Source of the DNA: Mycoplasma anserisalpingitidis
Lineage (GTDB): Bacteria > Bacillota_I > Bacilli_A > Mycoplasmatales > Metamycoplasmataceae
Direction: 5' to 3'
Length of the DNA stretch: 64,000 nucleotides
Assembly: GCF_007859615.1 (NCBI RefSeq)
Contig: NZ_CP042295.1
Coordinates: 558,001 to 622,000 of the forward strand
A program made the position numbers and the translations under genes. Below are positions 31,764-40,900 of this stretch, one piece after another; position 1 is the first letter of the stretch; each line of letters starts with the position of its first letter. The notes below the pieces were generated by a model. It saw nothing but the letters and a program-made list of their open reading frames with translations. It ran no database searches and was not told the DNA's origin.

Positions 31764-32618
31764 TTGAATAGAAAATATTACAACGGAAGAGAATATGTTT
31801 TAGATGAAGAAGAACAGGTAATAATTTTATCGCCTGACTTTTTTCAACAACTAAAAAATAAAAGCAACAAATTTAAGTCATACAAGAAAATTGGTGGTAG
31901 TACAGTAGCTGATGTTTTGGAGGTTACCGCTTTTAGTTCACAGTTTAGCGCTTTTTGTCATATAGCGAGATTAAAAATGGATGTACTGCAAAAAAAATAT
32001 ATCTATGCCGGTACAATTCTAGAACCAAAAATATTTGATGTACTTAGAACGACATTTAAAGGTTTAGATATTGAAAATTACAGTGCTAAAGATTACAATT
32101 ATGACTATTTTGCAGGTAAGGATGAAGTTATTAGTGGAGTTCCTGATGGTTATATTCCATCAAAAAATATGATTTTAGAAATCAAAACTACTGGAGCGAA
32201 AAACTATGAAACTTGAAATAAAAAAAACGCTAATGGAATTTATGAAAATGTTCCAGCAAACTACCGTAAGCAAGCTCAGCTTTATTCATATTTGATGGGC
32301 GCTAACAAATATAGTATTGTGGCTGCGTTTTTAGAAGATGATAAAGGCGATTATGAAAACCCAGAAAGTGTTGATTTAAACCAAAGAAGAATTGCAAATT
32401 ATACTTTTGTGGTAAATGAGTCCGAAACAAAAGACGATATAAATAAAGTTAAAGAATGATACTATTTTTACACAAATAGTATTGTTTCACCTAAGTATAA
32501 CTTAATTAAAGATAAAATGCAAGTTGACTATTTACGTTGTAAAAATGAACAAGAATGAGAAGAATTACTAAACAAGTGAAAACAAGAGGGTAAAGCTGAT
32601 TTGGATTTTATAGGATAA
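31764..32618 (+). CDS. YqaJ/lambda-exonuclease-like nuclease (MAGa7180 type)
   Basis: Predicted DNA nuclease of the PD-(D/E)xK fold, 284 residues. Motifs: GTILEPKIFDVL (family GxxxEP), GVPDGYI and ILEIKTTG giving the D...ExK site, then QAQLYSYLMGANKY (family QxQ). It resembles the mycoplasma nuclease family annotated after M. agalactiae MAGa7180. The start is TTG with AAGGAGAAG 5 nt upstream. It is cotranscribed with the dNMP kinase. Lambda-type exonucleases act in recombination with an annealing partner, which is not seen here. Confidence 0.8.
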
Positions 32619-32641
32619 ACATTTAATAAATTTAATTAGTA

Positions 32642-32755
32642 TATAATTATTATGCAGGTATGATTTCGCTGTATACTCGTGTTATTGAACTAATGTTTAA
32701 GCGAACTGTAAGCTCGCCAATCATGGGCCATCTTAAATTAGATGGTTTTTATTTT
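32642..32755 (+). ncRNA. Structured RNA leader upstream of the DUF3800 remnant
   Basis: TATAAT (32642-32647) predicts a start at 32654. The ~100-nt RNA can close ATGATT (from 32659) with AATCAT (about 32719-32724) and contains CGCT/AGCG pairing inside. It ends in a strong terminator: CCATCT (32728-32733), loop TAAATT, AGATGG (32740-32745), then TTTTTATTTT. The decayed DUF3800 gene begins 22 nt later. Conserved 'DUF3800' RNA motifs have been described upstream of such genes; whether this is one of them must be tested by covariance search. It could also be a free small RNA. Confidence 0.5.
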
Positions 32756-32776
32756 AAAATTAATTTATGGAGGAAA

Positions 32777-33010
32777 ATGAATTTATATATTTATCCTGAT
32801 GACTCAAGAGTCTTTGATAAAGTACATAATAATTTTTATGTATGTGGAGGTATTATTTGCTTGAACAAGGAACAAAAAAATTAATTAGAAAGGATATATA
32901 AGAAAGCAGAATCTACATTAAGACAAAAAATAATATAAATAAAGATTTAGAAATTAAATCATCTAAATAGATTTGCAATAACGAAGTATTCTTGTATAGG
33001 GGTCATTAAT
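32777..33010 (+). pseudogene. DUF3800-domain protein remnant
   Basis: A good start (ATG after GGAGG) opens a frame reading MNLYIYPDDSRVFDKVHNNF then YVCGGIICLNKEQKN, which matches the N-terminal layout of DUF3800 proteins (hydrophobic strand, DES-like acidic motif, FVxGGII). The frame then stops at TAA after 35 codons, followed by further matching fragments (YKKAESTLRQK, NRFAITK) broken by several stops. The acidic motif itself reads DDS. DUF3800 proteins are RNase H-like and of unknown function, common near phage and defence genes. The boundary on the right is uncertain. Confidence 0.5.
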
Positions 33011-33539
33011 CATTTCAACTTAAATAATTTATTAATTAAGTATTTAATAAATAAAGAATGCACAATTTCTGATAACTTAATATAGGAACTTATTTATATT
33101 GATGTTATTAATATTCCGTATTTTATTAATAAATATGGAATAGACAAACAAAAATAGATAAAGCTAGTTGAGTAATTAAAAACAAAATCAATAAATATTA
33201 TTCTTAATTAGTGAATTTTGAAAATAATTCAGATTTGTTAGGAGAGATTTAGTATCTTTTTTTACATGTAGTACAAAAATTACTATCGGGGGGACTTTTT
33301 GCATTCTGGAATATAAATTTGTTCCCTAAATATAAGGACATCTACTAAAAAGTAGGAGGAATGGGAATAGGAAAATTAAGCAATTTGATACCTTTTTATA
33401 TTTAAGTGTTTTTTTAGTAATGTTCTAAGTATCAATTATCGAAAATAATAATAAAACTGTCTTAGTTTATAGTTTATTGAGTGTTATTTTATTATATAAA
33501 CCACAAAAATAAATGAATTGAATCGCCTAAAAACTTAAC
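33011..33539. other. Decayed non-coding region
   Basis: About 530 nt with stops in all frames and locally less AT-rich patches (a run of six G near 33289, AGTAGGAGGAATGGG near 33350). It probably contains the rest of the DUF3800 gene and other inactivated accessory DNA. I can identify no gene in it. Confidence 0.4.
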
Positions 33540-33572
33540 ATTCACCTAAAAATACAGTATAATTAGGTGAAT
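33540..33572 (+). promoter_or_regulatory. Fic gene promoter with flanking inverted-repeat operator
   Basis: ATTCACCTAA (33540-33549) and TTAGGTGAAT (33563-33572) are perfect 10-bp inverted arms. The spacer and right arm contain the -10 box TATAAT (33558-33563), so a dimeric protein bound here would block transcription. Predicted start is near 33570, with AAAGGAG before the ATG at 33591. The TTAGGTGAA half-site occurs again at 34676-34684 after the gene. The Fic protein has a C-terminal winged-helix region and is the obvious candidate regulator. Confidence 0.75.
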
Positions 33573-33590
33573 AAAAAAGGAGATGGGTGA

Positions 33591-34634
33591 ATGAGAACTT
33601 ATAATTATGCAAATTTAGCAAAAAGTAAGTGGGATAGTGAAACAATAAACCTTCTAGCACAAATACATGAGCATAAGGGAAAACAAGAGTTATTTTTGGT
33701 ACGCAAACCCGCTCTTTTAGATAAATTAGTAGAAATTGCTAAAATTCAAAGTGTAGAAGATTCAAATAAAATAGAGGGGATTATTACTACAGCAACTAGA
33801 ATAAAGCAATTAATGAACGAAAAAACAACTCCTAAAAACCGAGATGAAGAAGAGATAATTGGTTATAGAGACGTATTGAATACGATCCACGAAAGTTATG
33901 AATATATTCCAATTAGCAGTAATTATATTTTGCAACTTCACAGAGATTTGTTCAAATATGGTGAAAGAAAGATTGGAGGACGTTATAAAAATACACAAAA
34001 TTCCATTGTTGAAAAAACCAAAGACGGTGATATTATTGAAAGGTTTAAACCTTTACCCCCATATGAAACACCCGTTGCTATAGAGCAAATCTGTGATGAA
34101 TTAAATAAAGCTTTGGATAAAGGAGAAATTGATTCACTACTTTTGATTCCAATCTTTATTCACGATTTTTTGTGCATTCATCCATTCAATGATGGAAATG
34201 GTAGAATGAGCAGATTGTTGACTACACTCTTACTATATAGACAAGGATATGTTATTGGAAAATATATTAGCTTAGAAAGCAAAATAGAAAAAAATAAAGA
34301 AAGTTATTATGCTGCATTAGAAAAAAGTGGTATAGGTTGACATGAAAATAAGGAAAATCCAGTTCCGTTTGTAAAATATATTCTTAGAATGATATTAGCA
34401 GCTTACATAGACTTTGAAGAAAGAGTTGATTATTTAGATGAAAAACTTCCTACAATTGAACTTGTAAGAAATGCAGTTGATAGTAAATTGGGAAAATTCA
34501 CAAAAAACGATATTATGGAGTTAGTTCCTAGTGTTGGTAAAAGTACAATTGAAAATATGCTTAAACAATTGATAGAAGAAGGATATATAACAAGACACGG
34601 TAAAGGAAAAGCTACATTTTATGCTAAGAAATAA
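33591..34634 (+). CDS. Fic-family AMPylator with C-terminal winged helix
   Basis: Predicted to transfer AMP (or another nucleotide moiety) from ATP to a protein side chain. 347 residues. Residues 58-63, SNKIEG, fit the autoinhibitory (S/T)xxxE(G/N) motif, so activity is self-restrained. The catalytic motif HPFNDGNGR (197-205) is complete, with His197. Residues ~270-347 look like a winged helix-turn-helix (KNDIMELVPSVGKSTIENML, then a wing RHGKGKATFYA). One Trp is TGG and one TGA, so it was either acquired and partly adapted or is old. Its operator and flanking decayed DNA suggest an acquired, autoregulated module. Confidence 0.9.
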
Positions 34635-34686
34635 AATACCTTAAATTATTAGTTATTTTAAGAGATGAAACAAGATTAGGTGAAGG

Positions 34687-34713
34687 CATCTACCTTTATA
34701 GTAGATGTTTTTT
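34687..34713 (+). terminator. Terminator of the Fic gene
   Basis: Stem CATCTAC (34687-34693) and GTAGATG (34701-34707), followed by T6. It lies 52 nt after the stop; the operator half-site TTAGGTGAA precedes it. Confidence 0.8.
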
Positions 34714-34749
34714 GATGCAAATAAGTAGAAGAATGTGAATAGGAATATT

Positions 34750-34806
34750 AGGGTCTGGTAAAAAATGCAGTGAGTAATTTCTCCACACATTTTTTACACC
34801 GACCTT
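34750..34806. repeat. Closely spaced imperfect inverted repeat, IS-end-like
   Basis: Left arm GGGTCTGGTAAAAAATG (34751-34767) and right arm CATTTTTTACACCGACCTT (34788-34806) are near-complementary, continuing inward as CAGTGAG / CTCCACAC. The arms resemble the ~25-bp terminal repeats of IS256-type elements (GGTC...TGTAAAAA), but only ~57 bp separate the ends and no transposase remains. It could be a deletion derivative, a MITE, or a hairpin. It marks the right edge of the accessory region. Confidence 0.5.
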
Positions 34807-34947
34807 AATTTATTTAATGTAAGATTTTAAATATATGCTTATTTCAAATAAATTAATTATCTATATATAAGTGTTTAATAATATAATTTTTTACAATTTA
34901 ATACTCATTTTAACCATTAAATTACAAATATTTTTCTAATTTATGTT

Positions 34948-34953
34948 TATAAT
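34948..34953 (+). promoter_or_regulatory. -10 box giving a leaderless NfeD-like transcript
   Basis: TATAAT; the predicted start base, 7 nt beyond the box, is 34960, the A of the ATG. No ribosome binding site precedes the gene. Confidence 0.6.
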
Positions 34954-34959
34954 TTAACT

Positions 34960-35436
34960 ATGAATGAAATTATGATAACAACAATAGTTATCTGGTCTAC
35001 GATAATTCTAGTTTCATTGATAGTGGAGTTAACAACTTTTGGAATTTATAGTAGCTTGATAACTATTTCAGCAATCCCTTCATTATTTATATCTATTTTT
35101 GTAAAAGGAAGTATAGTTAGCACAATTTTAGAAATTCTTTTATTTATTGTGATTGGAACTATTTTGATAGTTTTATTCTATTTCTTTGGTAAAAAGTTTA
35201 TTAAAACAAAATATCAAGGGCCAATTCTTGAATTAATTGGACATCAAACTGACTTATTAGTCGATGCTCACAGAGAACCTAAAACGGTTGAAGAATACGG
35301 AAGAGTTTATATAGGTGGAAAAACTTTTAGAACTTTACCAGTTGAAAATATTGATTTTATTAAGCAAGGAACAAAGGTTGAAGTTATAAAAATTGAAGGA
35401 AATACTTTATATATTAAACCAGTTAAAGGAGAGTAA
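34960..35436 (+). CDS. NfeD-like membrane protein
   Basis: 158-residue partner protein of stomatin/SPFH scaffolds. Three membrane helices in residues 1-75 (including the family pattern IVELTTFGIYSSL and a FGKKF boundary), then a C-terminal OB-fold domain with the typical IGHQTDLLVDA, GRVYIGGKTFRTLP, IKQGTKVEVIKIEGNTLYIKP pattern. It is the first gene of a two-gene operon, ending 2 nt before the SPFH gene. Such pairs organise membrane microdomains. Confidence 0.9.
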   Translation: MNEIMITTIVIWSTIILVSLIVELTTFGIYSSLITISAIPSLFISIFVKGSIVSTILEILLFIVIGTILIVLFYFFGKKFIKTKYQGPILELIGHQTDLLVDAHREPKTVEEYGRVYIGGKTFRTLPVENIDFIKQGTKVEVIKIEGNTLYIKPVKGE

Positions 35437-35438
35437 AA

Positions 35439-36335
35439 ATGAATCCAACATATACAGCATTATTTGTTTTAGTGATAGTTATTATTGTTTTAATTCTATT
35501 AGCATTATCACTTTCTATTAAAATCGTTCCACAAACTTCATTCTATGTTATTGAAAGATTTGGAGTTTATAAAAAAGTTTGAAATAGTGGAATTCATGTA
35601 AAAATTCCTTTCATTGACAGAGTAGCTTTAAAAGGAAACTACAAAGAAAAAGTATCTGATTATGAACCTCAAGATGTTATTACAAAAGATAACGTTTTAA
35701 TTACTGTTGATACAGTAGTTTTCTATCAAATTACAGATGCTAAATTGTATACATATGGAGCCGAAAACCCTAATTTAGCTCTTGAAAAATTATCTGCAAC
35801 AACACTTAGAAACTTACTTGGTGAATTAGATTTAGATCACACTCTTACTTCAAGGGAAATTGTTAATAATAAATTAACTTCTATTCTTGATGAGGCTTCT
35901 GATGCGTGAGGAATCAAAGTAAATAGAGTTGAAGTTAAGAATATTACTCCACCAAAAGATGTTCAAAAAGCTATGGAAAAACAAATGCAAGCTGAACGTG
36001 AAAAAAGAGCAAACATTCTTGAAGCTGAAGGACGTAAAGAAGCAAGTATTAAAATTGCCGAAGGTAAAAGTAAAGCTTTAATTCTTGAGGCAGAAGCTCA
36101 TAAGGAAGCTAAAATCCTCAAAGCCCAAGCTGAAAGAGAAGCGATAGAGCTTATTACTTCAGCAAAAATTACACCTGAATATCTTAAATACCAGTCAATC
36201 GAAGGATTAAAAACTCTTGCAGATGGAAATGCAACAAAAATCATTATTCCACCTAATCTTGCAGACATTGCTTCAACTATGAGTGTAGCAGCTGAAATGT
36301 TTAACGATTCTAAAGTTGAAAAAGTTGAAAAATAA
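35439..36335 (+). CDS. SPFH/stomatin-like membrane protein
   Basis: 298-residue scaffold protein of the stomatin/QmcA type. One N-terminal membrane helix (residues ~5-28), then the SPFH domain (IVPQTSFYVIERFGVYKKV..., VDTVVFYQITDAKLYTYG, LRNLLGELDLDHTLTSR), and a helical Ala/Glu/Lys-rich tail with repeats of KxxILEAEGRKEA type that drives oligomerisation. AAAGGAG lies 6 nt before the ATG. It is cotranscribed with the NfeD-like protein, the usual partnership, and followed by a terminator. Confidence 0.93.
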
Positions 36336-36340
36336 AAATT

Positions 36341-36365
36341 AGTCAGTCTTAAGACTGACTTTTTG
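36341..36365 (+). terminator. Terminator of the NfeD-SPFH operon
   Basis: Perfect palindrome AGTCAGTCTT/AAGACTGACT (36341-36360) followed by TTTTT. Confidence 0.85.
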
Positions 36366-36392
36366 TTATTTATTTTAAACTCTTAATTTTAC

Positions 36393-37226
36393 TTATTTAT
36401 AATTATCATAAACAGATTTAAGTTTGTTAATTCAATGGTTTAATCCACCTTTGGAGATGAATATGTTATATTCATTTTCTAATATTTCAGAAATATTTTG
36501 CAATGAAAGTTCAGGGTGCTCTAATTTTATATTGAAGAAAACTAATTGATTTTGATTAAAATAACCTTCTAAATTATTTTCAAAAATGAAATTAATCATT
36601 TTAATATGATTTATTGATGATTTAGCTACTTTAGTCAAATTTGAGAAATCGATATTATTAACTCTATTAATTGTATTTTCTAAATCACGTTCAATTTTTA
36701 CATCTTGAAGAGAAAAATATGCTTTTTTTGCTTCAATAGCAAGTAAAAACTCACAAATTTTGTCAATTTTTTTTATATATGCAGTAAATTTATTGTTTCT
36801 ATTTAAAATATGAAAATCAAAATCATATGAATTTAGTTTTTCAATTAAAACGTTCATATTTTTTTCGTAATAACAACTAAATTCCAAATGATAAGAAGTG
36901 CTATTTTTATTAAAACAACTTCCACTAGAAAAGAAAACACCAGCAAAATAACTTGAAGGATAATTGATTGACTCATTTTTAAAATATTTTTTATTAATTG
37001 ATAATTTAGTGTTTTGGACAGTAAATTCTATTTTAATAATCTTTAGTAAATTTATTATTTTTTCTAAATATATTTTATTTCTAATTATACAAACGTACTC
37101 ATCATCAATTATTTTTGCACCCGAGAATATAAATCCTTTGATGAAAGATTTAATATTTTTAGGTAATTTTTGATTATCAATTATTTCAAGTTTAATCTCT
37201 TGTGCAAAGCTGAATTCTTTTTTCAT
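36393..37226 (-). CDS. whiA: WhiA-like DNA-binding protein
   Basis: 277-residue member of the WhiA family, implicated in cell division and ribosomal-gene control. The N-terminus SFAQEIKLEII and GFIFSGAKI match WhiA; a LAGLIDADG-derived domain without nuclease residues follows (SSYFAGVFFSSGSCF), and the C-terminal helix-turn-helix contains NHIKMINFI, HPELSLQNISEILENEY and ISKGGLNHW (Trp coded by TGA). In mycoplasmas WhiA has been linked to control of ribosomal operons. A weak TAAAAT box lies just upstream; no ribosome binding site is seen. Confidence 0.9.
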
Positions 37227-37298
37227 AACACATTAAATTTTATTAGATTTTGCAAAAATAAATTTTATAATTAAATTACATATTTGAAAAGAGGAACG

Positions 37299-37874
37299 AT
37301 GTTTTTGAAATATCCTGATGGAACTTTAGAAGTAATTACTGGCCCTATGTTTGCTGGTAAAACAGAAGAATTATTAAAACGAATAAATATTCTAAGTATT
37401 GCTAAAATCAATACATTAATTATAAAACCTAGATTTGATACAAGATTTTCGTTTGACAATATTGTAAGTAGAAATGGTAAATTTGTAAAAGCTATAAATA
37501 TTGAAAAACCTAGTGAAATTTTGGAACACTTTGACAAATCATTTAAATCAGTAGCAATTGACGAAGTTCACTTTTTTGATGATGAAATCATAGATGTTAT
37601 AAATAAACTTACAAATAATGGTGTAAGAGTTATTGTTAGTGGTTTAGATATGGATTACATGATGAGACCATTTGGTGTTGTTCCTAAATTATTAGCTATC
37701 GCGGATGAGGTTTCAAAATTAAAATCTGTTTGCGTTGTTTGTCACTCTGCTGCTGCATTTTCTTTTAGAAAAGATAATTCAACAGAAATTAGATTACTAG
37801 GCGATAATGAATATGAAGCTCGTTGCAGACATTGCCATGTTTTAGGTACAAAAATAAAAAAAGGTAGATTATAA
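37299..37874 (+). CDS. tdk: Thymidine kinase
   Basis: Salvage enzyme forming dTMP from thymidine and ATP. 191 residues from ATG 37299, chosen because AGAGGA lies just upstream (a TTG 15 nt earlier is an alternative). The P-loop is GPMFAGKT (15-22), the DEVHFF motif is VAIDEVHFFD, and the lasso/zinc region has CVVC and CRHC. Type II TK of bacterial size. A TATAAT box (37266-37271) supplies transcription. Divergent from whiA. Confidence 0.96.
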   Translation: MFLKYPDGTLEVITGPMFAGKTEELLKRINILSIAKINTLIIKPRFDTRFSFDNIVSRNGKFVKAINIEKPSEILEHFDKSFKSVAIDEVHFFDDEIIDVINKLTNNGVRVIVSGLDMDYMMRPFGVVPKLLAIADEVSKLKSVCVVCHSAAAFSFRKDNSTEIRLLGDNEYEARCRHCHVLGTKIKKGRL

Positions 37875-37876
37875 AA

Positions 37877-37905
37877 CCATAGTTTTAAACTATGGTCTAT
37901 TTTTT
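37877..37905. terminator. Convergent terminator between tdk and the PI-PLC gene
   Basis: Stem CCATAGTTT (37877-37885) and AAACTATGG (37887-37895), followed on the plus strand by TCTATTTTTT. The stop codon of the convergent surface-protein gene (37899-37897) lies beside it, and on the minus strand it is followed by A/T-rich sequence. Confidence 0.75.
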
Positions 37906-40900
37906 AAATTTTCTTAATAAGTTTTTAAATCATCCATTCTTAACTCCAAAAAATGTAGAAACAGAAATGAATAATAAGCTTGCAAATCCTGCAATAATAC
38001 CAACTAGAATTTTTACTTTATTACCTTCAACATTTTTAGAAATTGAAGGTATTTCAGAATTGATATTTTCATCGTTTTTATTTGTTTCATCAGAAACAGC
38101 AGGTGTTTCTGGAGTATTGTTTTCTTTCGAATCTTCAGATGTTGAAGGTTGTTCTAATGAACTTTCACTGTCGGAATCATCAGAAGGTGTTTCAACATCT
38201 TTATTAGGTTCTTCTATTTCATCTTTTTGATCTTCACTATCAGGATTTATTGGTTTTTCTGGAGTATTGTTTTCTTCCGAATCTTCGGATGTTGAAGGTT
38301 GTTCTAATGAACTTTCACTGTCGGAATCATCAGAAGGTGTTTCAACATCATTATTAGGTTCTTCTATTTCATCTTTTTGATCTTCACTATCAGGATTTAT
38401 TGGTTTTTCTGTAGTATTGTTTTCTTCCGAATCTTCGGATGTTGAAGGTTGTTCTAATGAACTTTCACTGTCGGAATCATCAGAAGGTGTTTCAACATCA
38501 TTATTAGGCTCTTCTATTTCATCTTTTTGATCTTCACTATCAGGATTTATTGGTTTTTCTGGAGTAGATAAATCATTATTTTCTGATTCATTATTACTTT
38601 CGGGTTTTTCGACATCCCCATCATTATCAGTGTTTATATTTCCATTCGAGTTTTCAGAATTCTCTGGAATTTCAGGAATAACCGGATCAAAGGTTTCATT
38701 ATTTTCAGGTATTTCTACGCCCACATTATCATCACTGCTTACATTCTCGTTCAAACTTTCTTCTTTATCTGGTTCAACAGGAATTATTGGATTGCTTGGT
38801 TCGCTAACCGCAGGTTCATTTACTGTAATACGCAAATTCAAATAAATATTATTTTTTTGTCCTTTAATTATATAAAATTGTTCACTTAGCTCAAAACCTT
38901 CTGGAATAAACTGTTTATAATCAAAATTTTCAAAATCATTCGACTTGATTTCAATAACATCACCAATTATATGTTCAATTTCTTGATTATTTTCTTCATT
39001 TGTTTCTTTGTAAATAAAATAAATATAGGTTGTTTTTTCAATTGGTTTAGCAGGTTTTAACGGAATTATAGGAATAATATTTGGAACATGAATTCTAGAA
39101 TTTCTTAAATTATTTATATACATTGCCAAGTTATCGGTGTCAAAATTACTTTTAAGATATTCTATAGAATTTGTTAAGACAATTTCGTATTTCTCTTTTT
39201 CTTTTTGATTTAATTTATCATAATCTTGAGTGTTTTTAAAATCTTTATCATATTCGATTTCGTAAACTAATTCGTCAAATTTTTTCTTTACTTCTAATAA
39301 TTCATTATAGATTTTATCTAATTTTTCAACATTAAGTTCTACATTAATTCGATTAACAAAATTATCCCTAAAAGTATAAGTTATATAATTTACATTGAAT
39401 TCACTTAATGTTTTATTAATATTACTTATTACGTTAACCTTATTGTAAATTTCATTTCACTTACTATTCGCGGATGTTAAATTATTTATATCATCAGAGT
39501 TTAATTCTGTTTTGAATTTTTCAATCACATCAACGAATAATGTAATATTATTTTCTGTTAAATATTTATTTTTTTCTCTCTTAAATAAAATTAATTTAAC
39601 ATTCCCATTTAATTTCAGATGACTTTTGTTATATTTTTGGATTACGTTGTTAAAGTATTCATCATTAAAATTATTCTGGTTACTTAAAATTGAATCGATT
39701 TCTGTAATTTGTAAATTGTATTCATTTTTGATTTCATCATCAGCATCAATGTAATTGTAATCAGACAATACTTTTAAACTATTGTCCTTAATTTCTCTCA
39801 ATTTATTAAGGCTATTTATGAATTTTTCGACTTTGCTTCTATAATAACTAAGTTCATTAATATCTTGGTATTCTTTTGCAACTTTAATAATATCATTACG
39901 AGTTGAATTATTTAAAATGGTTTCATTATTAACAATATTTAAAACTTGATTTAATAATTCATTGAAACGAAAATCACCATTAAGATTATTAATTGAATTA
40001 TTCAACATTTTAAGTTGGTTATTGATTAAGTTAATATCAATTTCATTTACTAATAAGGATGCATTTTCTAGACTAGATTCAAACTCTTTTTTAAGAGATG
40101 GATCGGCATTTTTATAATTCCAGCTTGTTTTAATGTTATTTGTACTATTAACTTTATTTCTTAATTCTGTTATAACTTCATTAAGCGGTGTTAAAACAAC
40201 ATTATAGAAATTATCATACTCTAAATCATCAATTATTTCATCTTTTAAGTTAATTAATTTAACACTCAATTCAGAATTTTCATTGTAAATTGGAATGTCG
40301 TTTAATTTTTGAACTTTAATTTTTGAATTATTAATTTTATTTTCAATTAAAACTAAATCATTTATATATGAAGTATTATTTAAACTTGCTAAATATGTCC
40401 TTTTTTGCTTTTTGCTAATATTTGAAATGTTTAAAATATTTCTTGTCGATTCCAATTTTTTATCAAAATAGTCATATTTTACAAATTGACTCTCAGAACC
40501 CTTATACTGATTGATTATTTCAGTTAATTCTTCATTTGTACCAATTTCAGAAAGAGTATTAATTGAATTTACTACTAATTTAATTGATTTTTCATAATCA
40601 TTTTTAGTTTCTTGATCAACATTATATGGTTCTATGATTATTTCTTCAAATTGTTTTAAACCCAAAACTTTTAATCATCTTTGTGACAATGATTTGAGTT
40701 CAATTATTAAATCTTCCATTTTTTTGGCTTTTTCAAGTAATATTTGATTTAATTTAGTTTCAGAAACACTTAATAAAAGTTCATTCTTAATTAATTCGCT
40801 AGCTTTAAATCCAGTTAAATTATAGTTATTTAACAACCCTAATTTTTGTGTATTTAAAGTATTACATTCACTAATTAATGAATTAATTTCTTCAACAGTT

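Noticed and set aside
32654-32755. Leader RNA as tracrRNA
   Set aside because: No cas9 or repeat array is present and no anti-repeat can be found; its context is the DUF3800 remnant.
38102-38570. Regular repeats as a possible CRISPR array
   Set aside because: The units are 150 bp, contiguous, in frame and without unique spacers, and no cas gene is present. They encode protein repeats.
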